DNA of 64,000 nucleotides from Oscillospiraceae bacterium (GTDB lineage: Bacteria; Bacillota; Clostridia; Oscillospirales; WRJC01): contig WRHM01000004.1 of the NCBI GenBank assembly GCA_009783265.1, positions 62,001-126,000 of the forward strand, written 5' to 3'. The stretch's first letter is position 1; every line of letters starts with the position of its first letter. Of this stretch, positions 30,285 to 38,792 are shown in pieces. The translations under genes were made by a program, and so were the position numbers. Under the pieces are notes generated by a model. The model had not been told where the DNA came from, ran no database searches, and worked only from the letters and a program-made list of their open reading frames with translations.

Positions 30285-31433
30285 ATGAAAATCACGGATA
30301 TAAACGGATATATTTTACAGTCGCCGAGAGAATATCTTAATCCACAGGGAAGCGAAGAAGCGTCCGGGGTCGCGTATTGTTTTCTTTTAAAAATAACTAC
30401 CGACGAGGGGATTACAGGCTGGTCTGATATAGAGACTGCGCCTCATGTTGCGCAGTCTATGATAAGCGCGCCGAAAACCGGGAGCGGTTTTTTCGAGGGA
30501 TTAAAAGAACTTGTTATAGGCGAAGACCCATTTGAAACTGAGCGCCTGTGGGATAAAATATACAGGGGAACTGTATATTACGGCCGCCGCGGGGTTGCTA
30601 TGCAGGTATTGTCGGGATTTGATATTGCGTGCTATGATATTATAGGCAAGGCTTTTAATGTTCCGGTATATAAACTGCTCGGCGCGGGTTACAGGGATAA
30701 AATCAGGGCATACGCTTCGACGCTTTTTCGGTCTACGCCTTATGATATAAAAAAAGCGTGCGAATATTATCTTGAAAAAGGGTTTACCGCAATTAAATTC
30801 GGCTGGGGAGTATTTGGGGAAAACCGCAAAAATGATATTGCGCTTGTAAAAGCGGCGAGAGAAGCAGCCGGAGATAATATTGATATTATGGTGGACGCGG
30901 GCTGGAAACATAACAGGAGCGCGTATGACGCGATAGAACTTCTAAAATCAATAGAAGAATATAAAATCTACTGGCTTGAGGATTTTTTGCACCCGGAATG
31001 TTACGAGGGTTATAAAAAAGTAAAAGAAGCTGGAATTTCAACCCGGCTTGCGGCGGGAGAACAGGAAGCCACTGGCTGGGGATTCCGCAAACTGATTGAG
31101 AGCGGAATTGACGTCGCGCAGCCTGATATTTCCCGGTGCGGCGGGTTCACGCATATTCGAAAAATTATGTGGGAAGCCGAGTACGCGGGGATTGATATTT
31201 GCCCCCACGCATGGCTTACAGATTTTCTTACGGCGGCGAGCCTGCATGTAAACGCCGCTTTACCCCGCAGTTTGTTTCTCGAATATAACGTAAGCGACAA
31301 TGCTATGCTGAGAGATATTATAAAAAACCCTGTTCTAATGGATAAAAACGGCATGATAGATGTTCCGCAGGGCGCGGGGCTTGGCATTGAAATAGATGAG
31401 ACCGCAGTAAAAAAATATAGTATAAATTTATGA
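30285..31433 (+). CDS. Mandelate racemase/muconate lactonizing enzyme (enolase superfamily)
   Basis: FTAIKFGWG, DIMVDAGWKHN, YWLEDFLHPE, RLAAGEQEATG, DVAQPDISRCGG. Confidence 0.9.
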   Translation: MKITDINGYILQSPREYLNPQGSEEASGVAYCFLLKITTDEGITGWSDIETAPHVAQSMISAPKTGSGFFEGLKELVIGEDPFETERLWDKIYRGTVYYGRRGVAMQVLSGFDIACYDIIGKAFNVPVYKLLGAGYRDKIRAYASTLFRSTPYDIKKACEYYLEKGFTAIKFGWGVFGENRKNDIALVKAAREAAGDNIDIMVDAGWKHNRSAYDAIELLKSIEEYKIYWLEDFLHPECYEGYKKVKEAGISTRLAAGEQEATGWGFRKLIESGIDVAQPDISRCGGFTHIRKIMWEAEYAGIDICPHAWLTDFLTAASLHVNAALPRSLFLEYNVSDNAMLRDIIKNPVLMDKNGMIDVPQGAGLGIEIDETAVKKYSINL

Positions 31434-31462
31434 GTATTTATTTTATAAATAAAGAATCAAAA

Positions 31463-31485
31463 GCCCCGGTAAAACCGGGGTTTTT
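31463..31485 (+). terminator. Rho-independent terminator of the 30285 gene
   Basis: gccccggtaaaaccggggttttt. Confidence 0.85.
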
Positions 31486-31493
31486 GATATTGA

Positions 31494-31575
31494 TGGGAGA
31501 GGGTGGATTCGAACCACCGAAGTAACTTACAACAGATTTACAGTCTGCCCCCATTGGCCGCTCGGGAACTCTCCC
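31494..31575 (-). tRNA. tRNA-Tyr (anticodon GTA)
   Basis: Minus strand GGGAGAG...long variable arm...CTCTCCCA; anticodon loop CTGTAAA; T arm GGTTCGAATCC. Confidence 0.95.
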
Positions 31576-31612
31576 ACGAAAAAAAATAACGCAAAAAATA
31601 TATAATTATATC

Positions 31613-31688
31613 TGGAGCTGGTGGACGGATTCGAACCCCCGACCTGCTGATTACAAATCAGCTGCTCTACCAGCTGAGCTACACCAGC
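31613..31688 (-). tRNA. tRNA-Thr (anticodon TGT), CCA encoded
   Basis: Minus strand GCTGGTGTAGCTCAGCTGGTAGAGCAGCTGATTTGTAATCAGCAGGTCGGGGGTTCGAATCCGTCCACCAGCTCCA. Confidence 0.95.
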
Positions 31689-31799
31689 ATTACCGCAACA
31701 AATAGTATTATATCAGATTGTAACGGGTTTGTCAAGTGGTTTTCGCGAAGTTTTTTTCTGTGAATTTTTGCCCGTTTTATGGCGTTATATATTTTAATT

Positions 31800-32960
31800 T
31801 TAATATCTGCCGTAAGTTTTTGCCGTTTCAATCATGGCCATAATATTTTCGTATGGAGTATCGCGGCCGCACTGGTCGCCGGTAGATAATATAAAACGCC
31901 CGCCCGCTGCCGCGTCGTCAATGGCTTTTTTTGAAGCCTCGACAACATCGCTCACAGAACCGTGCAGCATTATTTTTGTCGTATGCAAGTTGCCTTTAAG
32001 AACTAATTTATCGCCATAAAGTCTTTTTAATTCTTTCAGGTCGCAGTCGCCCATAGGAGATATTTCAAGCGGGTCTATAACAGTCAGATCAGTTTCTTCG
32101 GCACAGATTTTCACCAGTTCTGTTTCCGGCCCGCACGAATGAATGTGCGACGGGAATCCGTATTGTTTTGCAAGAGCGGTCATTTTTTTCACGATAGGCA
32201 GCGCGAGTTCCCTGAATGTCTGAAGTGACTGATGAATCAAAGTACCCGAACCGCCGGTAGAGATAAAATCTGGCCTGCATGAATATGTCAGCATTTTCAT
32301 AAATACTTTTTCGTAATAATCCAGAAGCCAGTCTCTCCTGTCGTAATATTTTTGCGGGTCGTCAAAGAAATCATATATATCCTGCTCGGTATTTATAAGT
32401 TTAGAAGTTCCGCACACCACGCCCAATAAACCACATTCGCCCAATTCGGACTTGAGAATTTTCAAGAGTTCTTCGCCTGCCGGCCATTGCCGTATATCTT
32501 CATGTTTTAACAACTCAAATTTATCCGGTTCTTCAGGCAAACGTATAGAACGCGGATCAAGCCCGGCAGTCGGAGGGTCGGCTATATAATAAACGTCCAC
32601 GGTTTTTGCCCAATAACGTTTCCCGTTTACATATTCAAAATTTTGCGTGACAAGCCGTTCTTCGTTTTTAAATACAACAGCAGTTTTTATATCGTAATTT
32701 GCAGGGCTTGATTGGTTTGTTGAATCGAGCGGTATAGACACATAATAAGCGTCCCACAGTGAATCAAACCCGAAATATTTTACGCAGTCAAGATATGCTC
32801 TCCAGAGCGGCGGGTCCTGATATAAATATATATCCCAGAAAGGCTTGCCAGTCATTTTCGCAGGGACCATATTTGATAAATCCGGCATAACCGGCACATG
32901 GTCGGGTATTTTCCCGTTTAATACAGTCAACAGCCGTTCTCTTGACGTCATTTTTATCAC
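31800..32960 (-). CDS. URO-D family protein (methyltransferase-like), paralog 2
   Basis: MTSRERLLTVLNGKIPDHVPVMP; FPSHIHSCGPETELVKICAEETDLTVIDPLE. Confidence 0.82.
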   Translation of the reverse strand: MIKMTSRERLLTVLNGKIPDHVPVMPDLSNMVPAKMTGKPFWDIYLYQDPPLWRAYLDCVKYFGFDSLWDAYYVSIPLDSTNQSSPANYDIKTAVVFKNEERLVTQNFEYVNGKRYWAKTVDVYYIADPPTAGLDPRSIRLPEEPDKFELLKHEDIRQWPAGEELLKILKSELGECGLLGVVCGTSKLINTEQDIYDFFDDPQKYYDRRDWLLDYYEKVFMKMLTYSCRPDFISTGGSGTLIHQSLQTFRELALPIVKKMTALAKQYGFPSHIHSCGPETELVKICAEETDLTVIDPLEISPMGDCDLKELKRLYGDKLVLKGNLHTTKIMLHGSVSDVVEASKKAIDDAAAGGRFILSTGDQCGRDTPYENIMAMIETAKTYGRY

Positions 32961-32989
32961 TCCTCTTTTTTAGATATTAGAAATTATAA

Positions 32990-33135
32990 TAATTCTACTT
33001 AAAAACCACCCCGCCCTGCGGGCACCCCTCCACAGAGGGGAATTAGACAAAACACCGGAATTGCGAGCAATTCCCCTCCGTGGAGGGGTGGCAAGCGTTA
33101 GCTTGACGGGGTGGTTTTCAACGTGCTTTACTATA
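32990..33135. repeat. MITE-like repeat R1, copy 2
   Basis: ctacttaaaaaccaccccgccctgcgggcacccctccac...ggggtggttttcaacgtgc; matches 26247-26390 with the core inverted. Confidence 0.8.
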
Positions 33136-33140
33136 TAATA

Positions 33141-34676
33141 CTATTGCTCTAAATTCATATAATTATTAATCGTTTTTTCAAGCCCTTTCTGATACTGGGA
33201 TTCTTTTTTCTCGTATGTCGAAACCCAATCTGATTTTTTATCTGACATAAGAAACCGGTATTGCAATCTCAAATCCCCTATGCTGTCAGTATGATAAGCC
33301 CCGAAATTAAACGAAATTCCATCCCTGATAATATCGAGCATCATAGCCGATTCGTCGTCGCGCAGATATTTTGTTTTCAGGGCGATTTCATAATACGCGG
33401 GGGTTACGCTACGGTAGCTTTCGGCGGCGAGGGCTTCCAGAGCGGCCCCGACGAGTTCTTTATTTGGGCATGTTATAGGAATCGCTATAATAGAAAAATT
33501 ATCCTGCGCCCCGGTCATATATCTTTTCTGGTCTTTATTCCATTTTGGATATGGCAATATGCCGTAATCTGTCTCGGTGGCACGGAGCATTACGTTTTTA
33601 TACAGAGTATTCGGCCAGAATAAAATATTTCCTGCCGAAAAATTATTTAAACAGTTGAGTTCTTCTTCTAAATTCTCAACAAGCGCGTTCACACCTTCGT
33701 TGTTATACAAAAAATCATAGGTTTTTGTCACCATTTCAGCCATCTTAGAAGTATTTGCCGCAAGTACAGGATAACCGTCCGAATCCATGACAGTTACCGG
33801 CTGGTCGAAAGCAAACCACAGATTATCTATATATGTCCCTATCGTTATTGTTGTCCCGAACCGGTCGCCGGAATCTTTTATGCCGTCTCCGTTCAAATCA
33901 ATATATGCCGACTTTGATATTTCACTTATTTTATCCAGAGTCCAGTCGCCGCCGAGAACTGTCTGATATAAATTTTCAAGCCCTAAATCTCTGGCATAAT
34001 CTTTGTTGTAAAAAATGCACATCGCTCTTGCGAGCAAAGAAAGCGAGTAATCCCCTTCAAGAAGATAACTCTTGCCCCCTATCGACATTTCGTCTTTGAA
34101 ATTCCGGCTCCACCATGGCTTTTCGTAATCAATATACGTGAAATCGTTTACGTTGAGAAACAAACCCTGCATAGCGTAATTAGGCATCAGCGCGGCATAT
34201 CCCAGCGCGACGTCAAATTCGTCGTCTCCGGCAGAAACGCTTTTTTTAATATAATTAAAAAAGTCATACGCATGATCCCAACTCGCGTCGATAATTCCAA
34301 TAGGTTTTATTTTTATGTTCAGCCTTTCTTCGACAAGTTTATTGCGCCTGTAAATAGCGTCGTTGATAGTATCACCGTTTTCGGCTTCAGCAAAAACTTC
34401 GATTTCAAAAACGTCCCCGTCGCCGTAATACCCGTTGTTTCCATTACGGTGAAGTATTCTGAATTCCATTCCTCCAAAATCGAGGTTATCGGGAAGATTA
34501 TCGCCTATTTCTGGTTCGTCGATTTCAGATTCGTCAGGGGTTTTTTCTGGAATAACGCCGTCATTCGGCGTATTATTCACGCTCTCCTGAGGGGCTTTTT
34601 CCGCGCATGAAAATAATACGCTGCAAACCGTTATAATAGCTAAAAATAATATTAATAATTTTTTTATTTTTTTCAT
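33141..34676 (-). CDS. Extracellular solute-binding lipoprotein, paralog 2
   Basis: Lipobox VLFSC; NDAIYRRNKLVEERLNIKIKPIG; KTKYLRDDESAMMLDII; parallels 26396-27877. Confidence 0.78.
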   Translation of the reverse strand: MKKIKKLLILFLAIITVCSVLFSCAEKAPQESVNNTPNDGVIPEKTPDESEIDEPEIGDNLPDNLDFGGMEFRILHRNGNNGYYGDGDVFEIEVFAEAENGDTINDAIYRRNKLVEERLNIKIKPIGIIDASWDHAYDFFNYIKKSVSAGDDEFDVALGYAALMPNYAMQGLFLNVNDFTYIDYEKPWWSRNFKDEMSIGGKSYLLEGDYSLSLLARAMCIFYNKDYARDLGLENLYQTVLGGDWTLDKISEISKSAYIDLNGDGIKDSGDRFGTTITIGTYIDNLWFAFDQPVTVMDSDGYPVLAANTSKMAEMVTKTYDFLYNNEGVNALVENLEEELNCLNNFSAGNILFWPNTLYKNVMLRATETDYGILPYPKWNKDQKRYMTGAQDNFSIIAIPITCPNKELVGAALEALAAESYRSVTPAYYEIALKTKYLRDDESAMMLDIIRDGISFNFGAYHTDSIGDLRLQYRFLMSDKKSDWVSTYEKKESQYQKGLEKTINNYMNLEQ

Positions 34677-34800
34677 TTTAATACATTACCCTTTCTTTAA
34701 ATAATTTATATTTTTTACTGTGTTTTTATATATATCAAATTTGATTTTATTATATCACACTTTTATTTGAATTTCAACGGTGTTTTTTAATTTTGCAATA

Positions 34801-34940
34801 CGCAAAAAAGCAAATAAAAAGGCTCCTTTTGATTTGAAAGGAGCTGTCAGCGGAACTGACTGAAGATTGCAATCCCCCTGCGACTTCGTCTCTTGTACCC
34901 CTTTTGCGAGAGGGCTTTTGGCTCATAAATTTTGCTTTGT
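34801..34940. repeat. MITE-like repeat R2, diverged copy 2
   Basis: ggctccttttgatttgaaaggagctgtcagcggaactgactgaagattg...gagagggcttttgg. Confidence 0.65.
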
Positions 34941-35063
34941 AAAATAAAACCGGGAAAAATATTCTTGAAATATTTTTTTTTGCATGATATAATAAAAATA
35001 TATAAAATTTTCGGCAATAAAAAAGTAGTTCTCTCATAAAATATAAATTTTTAAGGGGTTTTT

Positions 35064-36326
35064 ATGAATAATCCGGCTGAAAAAACTCGGGGAAAATGGT
35101 ATAAGCTTGATAACGCCGCGAAGATTTTCCCTCCCACAAGCGGTAAATCAGACACAAAAGTTTTTCGTTTCAGTTGCGAACTGCGCGATAAAGTTGACGG
35201 GAACATGCTTCAGTCGGCATTAGACCGTACAATTAATGATTTTCCGGGTTTCAGATATGTGCTGAAACGCGGCATGTTCTGGTATTATCTCGAGCAAAGC
35301 GAAATTTGCCCCATTGTACATGAAGAAGATACCACTCCGTGCAGCACAGTTTATCTTAACCGTAAATCGCTTTTATTTGAAGTGACATGGTACGTCAAAC
35401 GAATAAATCTTGAGGTATATCACGCCCTGACCGACGGTACGGGCGCGCTGCAATTCTTTAAGGCGCTGGTGTTATATTATCTTAAATTCGCGCATCCGGA
35501 TACTATGGAAAAAGTCCCGAATATCGATTACGACGCTTCAGAGTCGCAGCAAATGACCGACAGCTTTGATAAATATTACGACAAAAGCAAAAGCATGAGC
35601 AATTTAAAAAATCCCGTCGCGTATCAGATCAAAGGGGCAAAAAAAACCGAGTGGCGTTTAAATATAATAGAAGGCAGCGTTTCAACCAAAGCAATTCTGG
35701 ATAAAGCGCGAGAATATGAAACGACAGCTACTGTATTTATCACTTCTTTGCTTATACTCGCTATTTACGGCGAAATGAGCGTGAACGACAGAAAAAAGCC
35801 TGTGATTATAAATATCCCCGTCAATCTTCGGAATTATTTCGATTCCAAATCGACGCGCAATTTTTTCAGCCTTGTCGATATAAAATACGATTTTAAAAAT
35901 AACAAAGATACTCTTGAAGATATTATAAAACTCTCAAAAGAACGTTTAAACGAGTACCTCAACGAAGACTTTTTGCAGGCGCGCCTGAATAAATTTCTCA
36001 GTTTTGAGCGCAATTATTTAATACGCTTAGTGCCGCTGGCAATTAAAAATTTATATATGAGTTTCGCTTATTCTTTGTCGGCGCGTGAAGTGACGGCTAC
36101 GGTTTCAAATGTTGGCAGGGTGGTAATGCCGGACGAAGCAAAGCCGTATATCAAGCTTTTTGACGCTTTTAACAGCACGGAAAAGCCCCGTATCTGCATT
36201 TGCTCATACGAAGAAAATATGAATATCAGTTTTACGTCCCCTTTTGTCAGCACGGACATACAGCGCAGTTTTTTCCGGCAGCTCACCGGTATGGGAATAG
36301 CCGTTGAAATAACTGCTAACAAATAA
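35064..36326 (+). CDS. Condensation/alcohol acetyltransferase-like protein
   Basis: 420 aa; HALTDGTGALQFF in place of HHxxxDG; paired with DUF6320-like gene. Confidence 0.65.
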   Translation: MNNPAEKTRGKWYKLDNAAKIFPPTSGKSDTKVFRFSCELRDKVDGNMLQSALDRTINDFPGFRYVLKRGMFWYYLEQSEICPIVHEEDTTPCSTVYLNRKSLLFEVTWYVKRINLEVYHALTDGTGALQFFKALVLYYLKFAHPDTMEKVPNIDYDASESQQMTDSFDKYYDKSKSMSNLKNPVAYQIKGAKKTEWRLNIIEGSVSTKAILDKAREYETTATVFITSLLILAIYGEMSVNDRKKPVIINIPVNLRNYFDSKSTRNFFSLVDIKYDFKNNKDTLEDIIKLSKERLNEYLNEDFLQARLNKFLSFERNYLIRLVPLAIKNLYMSFAYSLSAREVTATVSNVGRVVMPDEAKPYIKLFDAFNSTEKPRICICSYEENMNISFTSPFVSTDIQRSFFRQLTGMGIAVEITANK

Positions 36327-36360
36327 CATATATAAAATAATAAAAATAAAAGAGGTTTAA

Positions 36361-37068
36361 ATGAAAACTTGCGAAAAATGCGCCGTATCAGTTTCGGGCG
36401 GCTTTGAAAAATGCCCTTTGTGCCAGAATACGCTCATAAATAATATAAACCCAACCGATAGCGGGGAGCAGAACAGCGGATGTGAAACCGAACCCGAAGC
36501 CGGAACATTTCCGTTTGTGCCGCTTGCAATCCATAAACACAGCCTGCTGTTTCGCATGATGCAGTTATGTTCGGCATTTATAGTTATCGCGTCATTCACT
36601 GTAAATTTAAGTTTGCCGCAGAGCGGGCTTTGGTCGCTGTTTGTGGTTGCGGGGGTGGCTTGCGTCTGGCTCAGCCTTGCGGTTGCCATTCGCAAGCGGC
36701 ATAATATTTTAAAAAATCTGACTTATCAGGTAACTATCGTAACTATTCTGTCTGTATTGTGGGACGTTTTTACGGGTTGGCGCGGCTGGTCAGTTGATTT
36801 TGTCATTCCGATCGCTTTTGTATCCGCTATGGCTGCACCGGCAGTTCTTGCGCGTATACTTAAAATGCAGACGGGGATTTATATAATTTACAGTTTTCTG
36901 CTCATACTATACGGAATAATTCCGGCAGTTTTTGTTGTGAGCGGGCTGAGCGTAATAATATACCCGTCCTTGATATGCGTGGCGTGCAGCCTGTTTTTGT
37001 TTTCGGCGCTGATGATATTCGAAGGCAGAAACATGATAGAAGAACTCAAGCGGCGATTGCATTTATAA
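36361..37068 (+). CDS. DUF6320-like membrane protein with N-terminal zinc ribbon
   Basis: MKTCEKCAVSVSGGFEKCPLCQN then several TM segments. Confidence 0.65.
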   Translation: MKTCEKCAVSVSGGFEKCPLCQNTLINNINPTDSGEQNSGCETEPEAGTFPFVPLAIHKHSLLFRMMQLCSAFIVIASFTVNLSLPQSGLWSLFVVAGVACVWLSLAVAIRKRHNILKNLTYQVTIVTILSVLWDVFTGWRGWSVDFVIPIAFVSAMAAPAVLARILKMQTGIYIIYSFLLILYGIIPAVFVVSGLSVIIYPSLICVACSLFLFSALMIFEGRNMIEELKRRLHL

Positions 37069-37257
37069 TAATGCGCTAAAATCTCGCCTGATAAACCGAA
37101 TAATATAAAAAGATAAAAAAATAATATTATAAATGCGAATAACGATAAAAAATAGCGTTCTCCCGTAAAGCCCCCTTTCAAAAGGGGGCTTCCGACGGAA
37201 ATTCCCACGTTTGTATATATAATTTTTCAGCTTGTGATTCGCATTTATAATATTACG

Positions 37258-37626
37258 TTAATTTTCGCCGCGCCCGGTTGTCTCTGTCTCAGAAGATAAT
37301 TCAAAATTTTTGCATTTATAGTTATCTGAAAGTTTTTTTAACATAATTAAAATTTCACGGTCGATATTCCTGTCGGGATTCAGAATACAGGTATCGCATT
37401 TATTTTTATATTTTATATCGTCGTTTATATCCCCGTTAAGAATCCATTCGATCGATGTATTATAAAATACAGCGATTTTTTTTAATGCCGTTTTACGGGG
37501 AACGCATAAATCATGCTCCCATCTGTAGACAGTATTTAATGAAACATTAAAAATTCCGCTTTCTTCATCTAATGTCTTTTTTACGCTCAACCGTAATTTT
37601 TTCAGCCTTTCTCCAACACTGTTCAT
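37258..37626 (-). CDS. XRE-like helix-turn-helix regulator
   Basis: VGERLKKLRLSVKKTLDEESGIFNVSLNTVYRWEHDLCVPRKTALKKIAVFYNTSIEWIL. Confidence 0.8.
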   Translation of the reverse strand: MNSVGERLKKLRLSVKKTLDEESGIFNVSLNTVYRWEHDLCVPRKTALKKIAVFYNTSIEWILNGDINDDIKYKNKCDTCILNPDRNIDREILIMLKKLSDNYKCKNFELSSETETTGRGEN

Positions 37627-37638
37627 TGTCTTTTCCTC

Positions 37639-38445
37639 CTATCCGCGACTTTTATTTTTTATATTCGCCAATAAAACAATTCTCGCGCCGCCGTCATAAG
37701 TACAGGTAGATAAAGTCACTACCTTGCATTCTGTCTCAGGTTCACGGTAATTGCGGGCAAATCTTTTTGTATATTCATAAAACGCATTTTTATCTTCCGG
37801 CGTCGCATACGGATTATAAATAATATTGTCTTCTTCTCTTATAATCATATAAGCAAAGAATTCAAGCGTATATGTTCTGTCTTTTAAAAATATAGTTCCA
37901 AACCGGTTTTCTTCAAAAAATCCTTCGTCGTCAAACAAAATCAAATCGCCGAACATACTGTTGTTATTCATGTTGTGTCCATAAATTATCGTATTAAACC
38001 CGGTGAAATCTTCAGGACATCTGCAATCAATAAATATCGTCCCGGCCACTGCGTAATTTCCAAACACATCATGCCGTAAATAATAACTGTTGTTGTCAGA
38101 TATAACAAAAGGGTAATCTATATTTGTATCGGGTATATTGATCCAGCCTACTATATCGCTGTTTATTTCGTTTTGCAGGGTTACTATAAATTGATTTATA
38201 ACAGATTCCTCAGTTTCCGGCAATTCAATTTCGGGTTCGGCAATATATTTTATTTTCTGTGATTCTTCCGGTAAATCCTGCGGACGGAATTGCGCTACGG
38301 CTTTTTTAACCTGCGATTCGTGAATATATCTCTCGGATATTTTCCACAGTTCGTATCCGCTCAAGCAGATGACCGCCGTTACGGCAATTATTATTAAATA
38401 TCTGAATGTATTTTTTATTATTGTTTTCGCGCTCACCGCGGCCAC
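37639..38445 (-). CDS. srtB: Class B sortase
   Basis: DIVGWINIPDTNIDYPFVISDNNSYYLRHD; GTIFIDCR; IIYGHNM; VTLSTCTYD. Confidence 0.9.
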   Translation of the reverse strand: MAAVSAKTIIKNTFRYLIIIAVTAVICLSGYELWKISERYIHESQVKKAVAQFRPQDLPEESQKIKYIAEPEIELPETEESVINQFIVTLQNEINSDIVGWINIPDTNIDYPFVISDNNSYYLRHDVFGNYAVAGTIFIDCRCPEDFTGFNTIIYGHNMNNNSMFGDLILFDDEGFFEENRFGTIFLKDRTYTLEFFAYMIIREEDNIIYNPYATPEDKNAFYEYTKRFARNYREPETECKVVTLSTCTYDGGARIVLLANIKNKSRG

Positions 38446-38629
38446 CTCCTTGTATATAAAATATTTAAATATATTTTCGGTTTTGCATCTATCTTACATA
38501 TCTTATTATCTGCGGCTAAGAGCCGGAAGCGGAGTGTCCGCCTCCGGCTCTTGTTTGTTTTATTTGTATTATTTAGTTAAATCGTGGCGTTATATATTTA
38601 TAAAAATTAAATTATGAAATAAAATTTTC

Positions 38630-38745
38630 GAGGGCGGGAGGGTGTTTTGTTCCCCTTGTATTTATATTTATTCAGCAGCTTTGCAAAACACCCGTCACGC
38701 ATGCCGGTACTTGAGCTTCGGCTCAAATTACCGCGCGCCGCCCTC
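38630..38745. repeat. Nested inverted-repeat element between the 38793 gene and srtB
   Basis: GAGGGCGG...CCGCCCTC enclosing GGGTGTTTTG...CAAAACACCC. Confidence 0.6.
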
Positions 38746-38792
38746 TTTTCAAAAAGGGGGTTTTTACTAGCGCCACGCGTTAGTAATTATAA

